Shown here: piece after piece, positions 15,813-24,696 of the stretch | Position numbering within the stretch: position 1 is the first letter of the stretch | Layout: each line of letters starts with the position of its first letter | Assembly (NCBI GenBank): GCA_964444825.1 | Contig: CAYUIS010000059.1 | Location: 1 to 28,553, forward strand | DNA from: CAYUIS01 sp964444825 | GTDB taxonomy: Bacteria > Chloroflexota > Anaerolineae > B4-G1 | Reading direction: 5' to 3' | Length of the DNA: 28,553 nt | Position numbers and translations under genes: made by a program | The notes under the pieces: model-generated | Told to the model about the DNA's origin: nothing | Seen by the model: only the letters and a program-made list of their open reading frames with translations | The model's database searches: none

Positions 15813-17542
15813 CTACTTGATCAGGCGCAGGTACATTAGTTCGTACAGCTCCTCAAAGATCGCCGGGAGCTTTTCCGGGCGGTCAGCATTGCGGTGGACG
15901 CCACCCGTCAGATCTGCCACCGCCTGCATCAGCTCAAAGTCCGCGGACACGCCCAGGGTGATTGTATAGACAATCACATTGCTGTTTCGGGCTTCGTGAG
16001 CGTAGTAGATCACACAGTCTTGGGCAGCGGTACCCGCACCATCCAGCCACTGGCGATCGGGGTCGCTGTAGCACGCATAGTTAGGGGACACATTGGCTAT
16101 CCCGTCGGTCATCACGATCATCACGTGGGTCGCACCCGGGCGCCCATAGTGCCCACTGCGGGTGCTCAGCACATCTAGGCCATCCAACATCCCGCCGCCG
16201 ATGCTCGTGCTGCCATCTGCCCTCGTGCTGTTTAGCGCGTCGATCACAGTGTTTTCGATCACCTCATCGGTGCAGGCATCTTTCCCCAGCCGGCGCACGC
16301 ACTGCAGCTCACTGGCGATAACTGAATTGGAACTGTAGCGCACGTAGCCGACCTGGTCGACTTTCGGATCAAGGAGGTCGCGCACAAACAGCTTGGCTGC
16401 CTCGATCGAGGCGCGCATCGGCTGCTCGTCGTCGAAGATAAAGTCCTCCCGCCGGTCCCGGCTCTGGACAGGGCCAGTATCACAGGCAGGATAGTAGCTC
16501 ACAAAATCGGTCGGACTGAACCCCCCGGGCCGATCCGCATGGTCGGATGGATATCCGCCAAAGCGAGCATCGCACGTGTTNNNNNNNNNNNNNNNNNNNN
16601 NNNNNNNNNNNNNNNNNNNNNNNNNNNNNNNNNNNNNNNNNNNNNNNNNNNNNNNNNNNNNNNNNNNNNNNNNNNNNNNNAGGGCATGTGCATGATGTAC
16701 GCCCCCCGACCATCCCTCGAGGAGGCGGAGGTGGTCGTGCGCTCCAACACCCAGTACGAGTATCCCACACTGTAGAGATCCCGGTTATACGTGTTGTTCG
16801 TGTACGAGTACTCCTCCGCCTCGATAAAGTAGTAGTCATAGCCACCGCTCGTGTAGCGCTGCTCAGCCGAACAGTGTAGGGGAGTGCCGTTCGCCGCCCC
16901 ATCCCAGCGCAGCGGATACAGGTCACCGCTGGGATAGTCTTCGTCGTCCCCCACCCAACAGCCATAGCACAGGGTGTCAAACTCCATCGAACCGGACTTG
17001 TCAAAAACGATGACCACGTCCAGGTTATTGATGTTTTCGGCGACGGCTGAGGCCTCGGTGAAGATGTCACTAAAGCCGGCGAACTGCATAAAGATCACCG
17101 GCACCTTGCGCCGGACTCTGATCTCAATTCTATACGCGGTATCCGAGCTTCCCGGCGGGTCCTGGAACTGCGCCGTGTCCAAATAGATCACGGTCTTGGT
17201 CACGCCCGAGGTGGCCCCGGTCACCGTGACGCCATCGACGACCAATGCCGTATCCGGGTCCATGACATCGTACCCATTCTGCTGCAGGTAGTCGATCGCC
17301 TGTATCCGGGACGCCTGCTCCAGCGGCAACTCGTACGCCGCCGCCAGAGTTGCCGAGTCCACCGCACGCACGATGCGCACGCGCTCGATATAATACAGGC
17401 CCAGATCCACGGCCAGCCCGACCAAGACCAACAGGCCAAAGATAGAGAATATGACAAGGATCAGCGCCTGGCCTCGCTCCCGGACGTCGCGGGAGCTTTC
17501 AGGTCGCTGAGGTTGCTCCTTGTGGGATTCTGTCGCCTTCAT
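15813..17542 (-). CDS. tadG: TadG-like pilus protein with von Willebrand A domain (interrupted by an assembly gap)
   Basis: Both sides of the 100-N gap belong to one gene. Read on the minus strand after the gap, one frame is open from the gap edge (NTCDARFGGYPSDHADR) into the C-terminal part, so the apparent stop in the other frame is an artefact of the arbitrary gap length. The start is ATG at 17542, supported by GGGAGG. The N-terminus has the pilin-like junction RERG-QALILV (Gly24/Gln25) and one membrane segment (26-50). The vWA domain begins at LDVVIVFDKSGSM, with MIDAS residues Asp181, Ser183 and Ser185. After the gap VMIVMTDGIANVSP supplies the second MIDAS Asp. An insertion rich in Tyr, Ser and Asp follows the DKSGSM motif. 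It is the last gene of its unit, 35 bases after tadE. Confidence 0.88.
16581..16680. other. Scaffold gap of 100 N
   Basis: Exactly 100 unknown bases, the conventional filler for a gap of unknown size. It lies inside the vWA domain of tadG and breaks the reading frame artificially. The real length is unknown. Confidence 0.98.
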
Positions 17543-17577
17543 TTCACACCTCCCAAACCATCCATAGCTCATACCGC

Positions 17578-18204
17578 CTACTCCTCCCCCAAGCGGCCCG
17601 TACCAATCAACCGCATCGTAGACAGGGCGTACATCGTCCAATCCTCTCCAAAGGGCCCCACGATGTCAAAGCCCCACACCGTCTCGTGCCTGTAAAAGGT
17701 CTCGATGACGATAACTTCGTTCGACAATGGCTCGTACCCCGCTGCCAATCGCATAGCGTTGACCGAGGCCGCTTTGTCGGCATTGTCCTGCGCCAGATCC
17801 GACATCCTGTCGTCGTAGGTCGTGCTGGGGTACACAAAACTTGGTGGGGACATTTCCTGGTATATCACGGGCGAATCGTCCCGAATATAGATATGGGTAA
17901 AAACGACATTGACGTCTTCGGCCCGCAGTCCGGCGCTGTCGGCCGCGATACGGATGCGGTCAAAGACCCCAGCGATACCTTCGTCATAAAAGTGCGCGCG
18001 ATATTCCTCGCCAGGAGGCGTACGAGCGGCCCAGCGGACCCCTTCCCGGTTCACCGACTGGAGCACCAAATAGTCGCGCAGGGCAAAGCCCGCCTCCACA
18101 GTGGCAACCAGCAGGAGCAGCAGAAATGGCAGGATCAGCGCCAGCTCTACCATGCTCTGACCGGACTGCTTCCGTTCCGTCCTCATCCCCGTCGTTTTAC
18201 TCAT
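17578..18204 (-). CDS. tadE: TadE-like minor pseudopilin
   Basis: A 208-residue protein. I start it at the second of two adjacent ATG codons (18204), 7 bases after GGAGG. The open frame extends upstream but overlaps the previous gene. The N-terminus carries a class III pilin-type signal SG-QSMVEL (Gly15/Gln16, Glu20 at +5) followed by one membrane segment (ALILPFLLLLLVATVEAGF). VNREGVRWAART is the usual TadE continuation. The rest is an extracellular domain without recognisable motifs. Minor pseudopilins of this family are processed by the Tad prepilin peptidase, which is not in the window. It lies between the 214-residue membrane protein gene and tadG. Confidence 0.88.
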   Translation of the reverse strand: MSKTTGMRTERKQSGQSMVELALILPFLLLLLVATVEAGFALRDYLVLQSVNREGVRWAARTPPGEEYRAHFYDEGIAGVFDRIRIAADSAGLRAEDVNVVFTHIYIRDDSPVIYQEMSPPSFVYPSTTYDDRMSDLAQDNADKAASVNAMRLAAGYEPLSNEVIVIETFYRHETVWGFDIVGPFGEDWTMYALSTMRLIGTGRLGEE

Positions 18205-18221
18205 CATTGCCCCTCCAAGTC

Positions 18222-18866
18222 TCAACCCTGGACCGGTTCCCCCGTCGTCCCATCTATGGTCAGTCGCTTCACCTGGCTGCCCGTGACCCCAACGACAGAC
18301 CACACCAGTCGATCGCCGGCTTGCACATCCTGAACCGGGCGCAGTTGGGCCGTCAGGTCCAGCTCCGGATTGAGGGAAACAAAGGTGCCCCCACCGGCGT
18401 TCCACCAGGCGTTTAGCGCCGCCAGGCTATCCACCTGCCACTGCTCCTGATCAATGGCGGGCAGAGAGTAGGGGGTTGTCGACTCGCGCAGGAGCCGCGC
18501 ACGCCCTTGATCCACCACGATCACAGCCAACCGTCGAGTGCTTGGCGAATAGAACTGGAACATCCAACTGACGTTCGCCGGCCATTGGCGCTCCCGGGTG
18601 CGCCAATGGGCCGCCACGATGGCCAATTGTCCGTCTGGCTGCCAGGAACGAGCTTCCTCCATCGCCGCGGCATAGGCCCCCTTGGCGGCAACCCCCTCAG
18701 CAAGAGCGGCAGGCAGATTCTGGGGAGCGCCTCCTCCTTCCGCCGCCTCCTCCCGGGACGGCCGATACAGGGCCAAGATCAACCCGACCAGCACCACCGC
18801 CCCTACGAGAGTCAAGACCAGCGGAATCAGCCACCGCCCCTCTCCCCTCCCAGTCACCTTGGCCAC
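18222..18866 (-). CDS. Single-pass membrane protein of unknown function in the pseudopilin unit
   Basis: A 214-residue protein starting with GTG at 18866, only 3 bases after the upstream gene stops. It has one membrane segment (about residues 12-34), an Ala/Glu/Gly-rich spacer, and an outside domain of about 150 residues with paired elements (LAIVAAHWRT, LAVIVVDQGRARLL, LNAWWNAGGGTFVSLNPE). Its C-terminus (DRLVWSVVG, VKRLTIDGTTGEPVQG) resembles the strand pair of PepSY-like domains. I do not recognise the family. The tight packing between the propeller protein gene and tadE suggests a partner of the pilus surface proteins. Confidence 0.7.
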   Translation of the reverse strand: MAKVTGRGEGRWLIPLVLTLVGAVVLVGLILALYRPSREEAAEGGGAPQNLPAALAEGVAAKGAYAAAMEEARSWQPDGQLAIVAAHWRTRERQWPANVSWMFQFYSPSTRRLAVIVVDQGRARLLRESTTPYSLPAIDQEQWQVDSLAALNAWWNAGGGTFVSLNPELDLTAQLRPVQDVQAGDRLVWSVVGVTGSQVKRLTIDGTTGEPVQG

Positions 18867-18869
18867 CGG

Positions 18870-20339
18870 TCAATCCCCCCCGAAATGATTCCGCATAAGG
18901 AGGGGCAGGAATACAGCATAATCGTCCGGCCCGACCGGCCCACCCAGCGTAAATCCAGCCTCTCGACCCTCGTAATACGTCTCCCAGTCCCCACCGACGC
19001 GGCGCAGGTAGGCCACGTGCAGCGTGGGCGAGACAATGGGCGCTTGCGCCATCACTGGCGCGCCGGTATCACCGCCAAGCTCCCGGTTGAGCACCGCCGG
19101 CTCAGACCAGTGGTAGACGCTGCCCCAGGACGAGGTCTCGACCATCGACAGCGCCCGCGAATACCGGATATCATAGTCCGCGCCTTCCGCGTGCCAGGCT
19201 ACCGCGGGCATCCCCAGCTTGTTCAGTGTCCCAGATGGCCGTAGATAACGTAGGCTGATAGGATCCTGAGCGCCAGGTGACGAGGTATATGTGTAGGCCG
19301 GGGTATAGGCCCAATAGGGACCCTCATCCGCCACCGGTACCACCGCCCCGCCCTGGGTACCCACCTCGAAGACGGGGGTCCATTCGTGAGTATCGCTCAA
19401 GAAGCGTGTATAGGCCACGATGAAGGATTCCACTGTCTCCCCCGGGAGTGGCCACCGCCAGTCCCACGTCGCTACGGCATGGCCCTCCCGGGCAGCGATG
19501 TCCGGGTTGCGAGGGGGATGATTGCTATCCCCTCCCTCCCTACTGAGAGAAGTCGCAGATAGATCCCACCCAGTCGCCGTCCTGCGATTGTACATAATCT
19601 CAAAATCCTGTCGGTCCTCCCACACCACGTGTGCCTCTCCGTTAGACCACGCAATCGCTGGATCGAGACTGTCTCCACTGCTGCCCGGTATCGCTTCATC
19701 CGGCTGTGATACCCCTCCGCGATAGTAGATGGTGGCGACGCTGCCCGCGTCGTCGAGTTGCACATACACTAAATGTGGGACCCCACCACCATCCAGGGCG
19801 AGGTCCATACTGGAAAGCCGGGGGACAGCAGCAGCAGAGTAGGCGCTGACCACCGTCTGAGCAGCGCCACAACCACCCTCCGCCGTCAGGAGGCAGGTGG
19901 TGTAGGAGATGACGGTCTGCGTCGTATCATCTGCACAAGGACTCCAGGCGGAATACACCACGTGCGCCGTTGTGCCGGTTACGGCTACCGCTGCCTCGAC
20001 AGCACACTCCTGCAACGAACCGCTGAACACAGGCACGGTGGAACTCCAGCCGCCTTCTTCGCTCTCCGACGCCCAGCGGAGCCACACCGAACCACGAGCT
20101 TCATCCGGCACAATCTCCTCCACCCAAACCACCGCCACCCGATCTCCGTCGGGACCGGTAGCCACGTCAGCAAGAAGCGATTTGAGCGTTGGGGCCATGG
20201 AGAGATTCGTCGGCGTAAGCGGGATAGCCTGTCTAGGGGCCGCCAAGACCAGCACCACAGTCAACGCCGACAGCCCTCCTGCCACCAAGGCAATGATCAC
20301 CCACCACTTGCCCCGCCGTGAACGCCCATATCCGCCCAT
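18870..20339 (-). CDS. Membrane-anchored propeller-like surface protein
   Basis: 489 residues from the ATG at 20339, chosen because AAGGGGG and GGGAGG lie upstream; longer forms would overlap the preceding gene. After a basic start there is one membrane segment (about 12-33). The outside region has repeated strands of the type seen in sialidase/BNR-like beta-propellers: VAVVWVEE, AHVVYSAWSP, VPHLVYVQLDD, AIAWSNGEAHVVWEDRQ, MPAVAWHAEGADYDIRYSR, HVAYLRRVGGDWETYYEG. Sialidase catalytic residues cannot be confirmed by eye, and a binding or structural role is more likely. The C-terminus ends in YAVFLPLLMRNHFGGD, resembling the short tail (YLPLVxR-like) that I recall at the ends of many Chloroflexota secreted proteins. 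It lies between the giant pseudopilin gene and the 214-residue protein gene. Confidence 0.8.
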   Translation of the reverse strand: MGGYGRSRRGKWWVIIALVAGGLSALTVVLVLAAPRQAIPLTPTNLSMAPTLKSLLADVATGPDGDRVAVVWVEEIVPDEARGSVWLRWASESEEGGWSSTVPVFSGSLQECAVEAAVAVTGTTAHVVYSAWSPCADDTTQTVISYTTCLLTAEGGCGAAQTVVSAYSAAAVPRLSSMDLALDGGGVPHLVYVQLDDAGSVATIYYRGGVSQPDEAIPGSSGDSLDPAIAWSNGEAHVVWEDRQDFEIMYNRRTATGWDLSATSLSREGGDSNHPPRNPDIAAREGHAVATWDWRWPLPGETVESFIVAYTRFLSDTHEWTPVFEVGTQGGAVVPVADEGPYWAYTPAYTYTSSPGAQDPISLRYLRPSGTLNKLGMPAVAWHAEGADYDIRYSRALSMVETSSWGSVYHWSEPAVLNRELGGDTGAPVMAQAPIVSPTLHVAYLRRVGGDWETYYEGREAGFTLGGPVGPDDYAVFLPLLMRNHFGGD

Positions 20340-20374
20340 CAATCCCCCTTGTTCCTCCCTAGCTGCACCACCTC

Positions 20375-23300
20375 CTACTGGAGCAAGAGGTGGACGCGAT
20401 AATTCCGTTCGTCGGCCACCACCGTGACCGACGAGGAATCGACCAGCAGGTAGCCGCCAGCCCAGGCCTGGGCATAGATGATATAGGTTCCCGGCGGGAC
20501 GTTGTAGAAATGATACGTCCCGTCGTGGATGCTGAGTGTGCGGTACACCTGTCCACCGTAGCTGTACGCCACCACCCGCACACCGGTCAGAACCTGGGGC
20601 ACGGCACCCGTCATTCCCCGCACCAACCCGCCGAAGGAGGCCGTCCCCGGCTCGACGGCTGGGATCGGCCACTCCTTACAGACGTTACACGCCACCTCGT
20701 CCAGATAGAACCACGTGCCATACTCATCAGCATCGTGCGTGGCATAGAAACGAACGGTAGCAGGCTGCCCGCTAAGCGTCGCCAGGTCCACGTCCTCGGT
20801 AAAGTCAACGCTAAAGCGCCGCCATACCTCCACGGGCGCCTCGGCCGTAGGACTGGGCGTGGGTGTGGGTCCCGGCGTAGGCGAGGGCCCCGGCGTAGCG
20901 GTCGGCGTGTTTGTGGGCGTGGGCGGCACCGCGCCCCCTTCCACAAATACATCGTCGATCAGTATCTGGGTCAACTCGTCGTCTAGCGTCTTTTTGTTGT
21001 TGTAGCCGCCAATGGTCAGATTGTGACTTCCCACCGCCAGCGTGCCCAGATCGAGCTGGAACTGCTGCCAGCCGGTGGTTATGTTGGACCCGCCATTCCC
21101 GTCCCCGCAAATCTGGACTATATAGTCATTGCCTCCCTGCCCATAGAGGACGCCATCAAAGCTCATCAACACCTGGCTACACTCGTCGCTCTCATACTCG
21201 GGTGATTGGGTCAGCCTGTACCGGAAAGAGAGAACGGTATCAACAGCGGGAGCGCCCAATACAAAGGTCTCCTGCCAGCCGCCGGACATGCCGTTCGTGA
21301 CATCAACACCATCGACCCCTCCCACCATCACCCGCAGCCCTCCACCGGTAAAGCCACCGGAAGCGAGCCACTGACCACTCGCGTAGAGGGGTCGATTGGT
21401 GCCACGGAACGCGTCGTCCAGATATTCAAAGCCATCTGTGCCAGCGTCAAAATCAGCGTCCAGAATGGTGGTCGGAGGCACCGTAGGCGTCGGCGCAGGC
21501 GTCGACGTGGAGGTTGGCGCAGGCGTGGGTGTATCAGTTGGCGGGCCAGGCGTCGGCGAAGGGCCAGGGGTAGGCGTGGGCGTCGGGGCCGCCTGGGGCC
21601 ACAGCAGCGCGCTGGGATCGCCCGCCCCATCCTCGATCTGTGCGTAGAGCTGGTCATCATAGTCTATGGTGTTGTAGATACTGCAGTCGGCCAGGCTGCC
21701 TCCGGCGATCCAATACCCTTCCACCGTGATGTGCGTTATCGTGAGAAACTCGGGCGGGATCACCGGGATCTGCACCCCCTGGGAAATCCAGGGGTCGAGG
21801 ACATCACACACCGGAAAGTTCCCTCCCAGCGAGTCGTGCAGGCGCATTGAAAAGGCCCCCTGGTACTGGTAGTAGCCGGTCCGGGCGGTCGCAGGCCCCG
21901 TCGCCCCGGCGTCCCAATAGCTGGAAACGGTCGCTGGGTTACCCTCAAAGCCGTTGACCTGGAGAAGCTGGGTGCACTCCCTCAAACCTGGCGCGTCGTA
22001 CTCTCCCAGATCGCCCGCTCCCTGGCATACCAGGAATTCATCCGACCGGCTGGTGTAGGGCGGGGCGCTACTGCTGTATTTGGCGTGGGCGATCCCCACC
22101 AACACCTCGTCATCCATGGCCACCGTGGTGCTGGTGCGGAACGTCCAATCGCTGCTCCTCGGCTCCTCCACATAGGCGTAATAGTAGCTAAAATCAGCGC
22201 CACTGCGCACGATACGCATCCACACCGGTGGTGAAGGAGCCGGGTCGAGTTCGTTGCCGGCATAGACGGTGCTGCCGCCATCCTGCTCCCGGTAGGCGAA
22301 CTGGAGCCGGCGGCCGTCGGAATCCCTGGCCGCCAGCATCACGTGCCGGCTGCTTGCGGACGTGCTGTTACGCACCATCACCCCCAGCTTGGAACCAGAG
22401 TTGCCAGGAGGCGATACCGCTCGCAGGCGCACGTCAAAGTTCCCGGAGACTCGCTGGTAGACGAAGAAAAAGTTGTCGCTGTTACCCCAGATGGCGCTTC
22501 CCAGCGCGCTGATCTGCAACTGACCGCCGCTCTCCGTCACGCTGCCATTGACCCCAGATCCAATCGCAGCAGTGGACCATTTGCCATCAAAAGAACCATC
22601 GTCAAAGTCATCGCCATACTCTGTGCTGTCAACCGTGCAGTCAGCCTCCACCTCGTAGGGTCCAAAGATGTTGTTCGTCTCGATCTGTTCATCGATATAG
22701 TTGGTTGTATCCACCTGCGCCCACACCTGGTGAATGCCAGGCCCCAGGCGAACGGGGATGGATATCAGCTCCGTGCTGTAGGCACCTATGCCCGCCATCC
22801 ACTGTTTCCCATCGCCGATCTGCCCCAAGGTGGGCGTCACCGGCGGGTCTATGTACAGATCGACGTCGAACAGCTCATCCACCTCCACAGCCCAGGCCGA
22901 AACGTTCTCCACCTGGATGTTGAATGGGATGTACTCATTGGCGGGCACTACGTCGCCGTAGGATTCGGGGTAGAATACGTCGGTGATCTGCAGATCGGGC
23001 GGGAAGGGCAAGATGCGGATCTCTGAGGAACAAGCCGTGGCAAGACAGGTCTCCGGAGGGCTACCCGGAGGCGTGCAGTCCGCTGGCGGGCCAGAGTTGT
23101 CGTGGGTCTCTAATCGGTAATAGCCCGCACTATCCACCGGGATCTCCATCGACATATCCAGGTTATCCCCACCGCCATCCACGCTGACATTATTGTCGAT
23201 CACCACGGACTCGACACCGCCGGTGATGGTGGTGCGGCACCAGAGCAGCGAATAATTGGCCAGCGGGTGATCATAGATATCCACACTGATCGTCTCCAGC

Positions 23301-24472
23301 GGCGACACCTCGTAGCTGGAGGGCACGATGTAGGGCACACCTTCTGGCCGGAACCAGGCTTTGGTGGCTGTGTCCGTTTTCTCGCCAGGATCCCACACAT
23401 TATCCCCATCCATGTCAATCCAGGCCCTCAGCGTAGCCGTCACCGGTTCGTTGGCATAGATCATCCGCCGGGCAATGCCAGCGCCGTTGGTCAAATCCTC
23501 GGCGTACTGATTGTCCGGGTCCTCCACGCCGGAATAGTCATAGGCCCCAGCATTGGTGGAGAAACTGACCAGCACGTCGGGCAGAGGCACATCATTGATA
23601 TCGGTGACCAGCGCCTCGACCAGGTGACCCCGCTCGAACGGCAGTGTGTTCGTCACGTACTCGAAAGGAATGGCTATCTTGTACCCACCTGGAGGCGGCG
23701 TAGACGTCGCCGGCGGTTCGGTTGGGATAGCCGTATTGGGAGGTATCGGCGTAGGTGGAGGTGTGTACACACCGGGCGTCACCACTATGGGCGTCGGAGA
23801 CGGTTGCCACACCTGTACACCCTCGTTGACCATATTGGCCCGACCCGTGACCCGCACCCCTCTGGGAGCGATGACGCGCAAGAAGGGATCGATAAGCATA
23901 ACCCGATGGACCACTTCGACCTGTACCTGCAGACCTGGCAGGCCAGGGTGATCCTGTGTGATCTTGGTCGCCTCCCTATCCCACTCCTCACCGGATACCC
24001 TCACCCCAAAAAAGCCCGGCTCGACAGACGCAGAAGGATACAAATCCTCGCTCAGCGCCTTGTAAGCTTCGTCGATACGCAGCCCCGCCGCCCGCTGAAA
24101 GGCGGTCTCTTTGATCAAGGCAACACGCCGGGCATAGTACTCAGCATCACTCTCCTCGCCATAACAGATGTAGGCTCCGTCGTTGTCAAGAAAGTCCTCG
24201 ACCCTGGTGCCAAGGGAGCTTGCGCTGGGGCAGTAAACTTCGTCTATGGTCTGGCCCTGAACCGGGCGGTAGGTCACGGCCCAACGAGCCGCCTCGCGGG
24301 CAGCGTACTGGACAGTCAAATAACCTTGAATGATCAAGGCTCCCTCGATGAGCACAAAGAGAATAAGCAGCAAGACAGGCAGCATAAGGGCAAACTCGGC
24401 TATAGCCTGTCCCCAGGGTCGAAGGGAACGAGAGTTCGACAGCACAAGTTTCCATTTGGGGAAGAGCTTCAT
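20375..24472 (-). CDS. Giant TadE-anchored multidomain surface protein (candidate pilus adhesin)
   Basis: 1365 residues from an ATG with AGGAGG 8 bases upstream. Residues 1-220 are TadE-like: junction WG-QAIAEF (Gly21/Gln22, Glu26 at +5), one membrane segment (27-50), then YAAREAARWAV. Outside, in order: a Pro/Thr linker (222-262); an Ig-like invasin-type domain (275-385, with ALVTDINDVPLPDVLVSFS); a beta-rich region (390-490) with clustered Cys; a CARDB-like domain (500-610); a concanavalin/DUF1349-like domain (620-825); a jelly-roll-like domain (835-960 and 1214-1272) interrupted by a Pro/Thr linker, another jelly-roll-like domain (1005-1180) and a second linker; and a carboxypeptidase-regulatory-like domain (1285-1365). 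Ordinary TadE proteins are about 150-250 residues, so this is a pseudopilin fused to a large adhesin-like ectodomain. It is the first gene of its unit. Confidence 0.85.
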   Translation of the reverse strand: MKLFPKWKLVLSNSRSLRPWGQAIAEFALMLPVLLLILFVLIEGALIIQGYLTVQYAAREAARWAVTYRPVQGQTIDEVYCPSASSLGTRVEDFLDNDGAYICYGEESDAEYYARRVALIKETAFQRAAGLRIDEAYKALSEDLYPSASVEPGFFGVRVSGEEWDREATKITQDHPGLPGLQVQVEVVHRVMLIDPFLRVIAPRGVRVTGRANMVNEGVQVWQPSPTPIVVTPGVYTPPPTPIPPNTAIPTEPPATSTPPPGGYKIAIPFEYVTNTLPFERGHLVEALVTDINDVPLPDVLVSFSTNAGAYDYSGVEDPDNQYAEDLTNGAGIARRMIYANEPVTATLRAWIDMDGDNVWDPGEKTDTATKAWFRPEGVPYIVPSSYEVSPLETISVDIYDHPLANYSLLWCRTTITGGVESVVIDNNVSVDGGGDNLDMSMEIPVDSAGYYRLETHDNSGPPADCTPPGSPPETCLATACSSEIRILPFPPDLQITDVFYPESYGDVVPANEYIPFNIQVENVSAWAVEVDELFDVDLYIDPPVTPTLGQIGDGKQWMAGIGAYSTELISIPVRLGPGIHQVWAQVDTTNYIDEQIETNNIFGPYEVEADCTVDSTEYGDDFDDGSFDGKWSTAAIGSGVNGSVTESGGQLQISALGSAIWGNSDNFFFVYQRVSGNFDVRLRAVSPPGNSGSKLGVMVRNSTSASSRHVMLAARDSDGRRLQFAYREQDGGSTVYAGNELDPAPSPPVWMRIVRSGADFSYYYAYVEEPRSSDWTFRTSTTVAMDDEVLVGIAHAKYSSSAPPYTSRSDEFLVCQGAGDLGEYDAPGLRECTQLLQVNGFEGNPATVSSYWDAGATGPATARTGYYQYQGAFSMRLHDSLGGNFPVCDVLDPWISQGVQIPVIPPEFLTITHITVEGYWIAGGSLADCSIYNTIDYDDQLYAQIEDGAGDPSALLWPQAAPTPTPTPGPSPTPGPPTDTPTPAPTSTSTPAPTPTVPPTTILDADFDAGTDGFEYLDDAFRGTNRPLYASGQWLASGGFTGGGLRVMVGGVDGVDVTNGMSGGWQETFVLGAPAVDTVLSFRYRLTQSPEYESDECSQVLMSFDGVLYGQGGNDYIVQICGDGNGGSNITTGWQQFQLDLGTLAVGSHNLTIGGYNNKKTLDDELTQILIDDVFVEGGAVPPTPTNTPTATPGPSPTPGPTPTPSPTAEAPVEVWRRFSVDFTEDVDLATLSGQPATVRFYATHDADEYGTWFYLDEVACNVCKEWPIPAVEPGTASFGGLVRGMTGAVPQVLTGVRVVAYSYGGQVYRTLSIHDGTYHFYNVPPGTYIIYAQAWAGGYLLVDSSSVTVVADERNYRVHLLLQ
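20834..20929 (-). repeat. Pro/Thr-repeat linker 3 coding region
   Basis: Degenerate repeats encode alternating Pro-Thr/Ser-Gly (PTATPGPSPTPGPTPTP) at residues 1182-1213 of the giant protein. The wording is nearly the same as in linker 2, which makes recombination between the two likely. Confidence 0.8.
21473..21592 (-). repeat. Pro/Thr-repeat linker 2 coding region
   Basis: Degenerate repeats encode PTPTPTPGPSPTPGPPTD and more at residues 961-1000 of the giant protein. Together with linker 3 it brackets an inserted domain. Confidence 0.8.
23687..23809 (-). repeat. Pro/Thr-repeat linker 1 coding region
   Basis: Pro/Thr-rich stretch at residues 222-262 of the giant protein (PSPTPIVVTPG, PPPTPIPPN). 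It separates the pilin-like N-terminal domain from the ectodomain and probably acts as a flexible stalk. Confidence 0.75.
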
Positions 24473-24562
24473 AGCTTTTTCCTCCTACACACACGTACAC
24501 ACCACATCAAAGGCGACGATTCGATCTCGCAGCCCTCGTCGTTTTCACCTTTCCTACAACCA

Positions 24563-24592
24563 ATTATACCTCAAACAGCTATGCACATGCAA
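24563..24592 (-). promoter_or_regulatory. Promoter of the pseudopilin/adhesin unit
   Basis: On the minus strand TTGCAT (24592-24587) and a perfect TATAAT (24568-24563) are 18 bases apart, roughly 90 bases before the giant gene. It shows that this unit is transcribed separately from the pilin gene. Confidence 0.65.
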
Positions 24593-24696
24593 GTGTACTT
24601 TTGTACTACCCTATGACGGGCACTCCCCGCCACACTACCATAATACCATACTTACGTGCACACTACGTTAACAGAATATTAAAGACAGCATAGATA

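Noticed and set aside
16499..16580. Stop codon and new start within tadG, suggesting two genes
   Set aside because: The stop occurs only because the 100 N filler shifts the frame; the correct frame is open up to the gap.
18207..18405. Upstream extension of tadE by 67 residues
   Set aside because: The extension overlaps the 214-residue membrane protein gene, has no hydrophobic or pilin-like feature, and the ribosome-binding site points to the ATG at 18204.
20340..20672. Upstream extension of the propeller-like gene by 111 residues
   Set aside because: It overlaps the end of the giant gene in another frame and reads as Arg/Gly-rich shadow sequence. The ATG at 20339 has strong ribosome-binding sites.
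20834..21592. Tandem GC-rich repeats that could be taken for a CRISPR or minisatellite
   Set aside because: The units are 3-12 bases, degenerate and in frame, encoding Pro/Thr linkers. There are no constant repeats with unique spacers.
23267..24616. 449-residue plus-strand open frame opposite the giant protein
   Set aside because: Rich in Arg and His with runs such as RRRRRRR, typical of antisense reading of Pro/Thr and Gly codons. No start signals, and it runs past the real ribosome-binding site of the minus gene.
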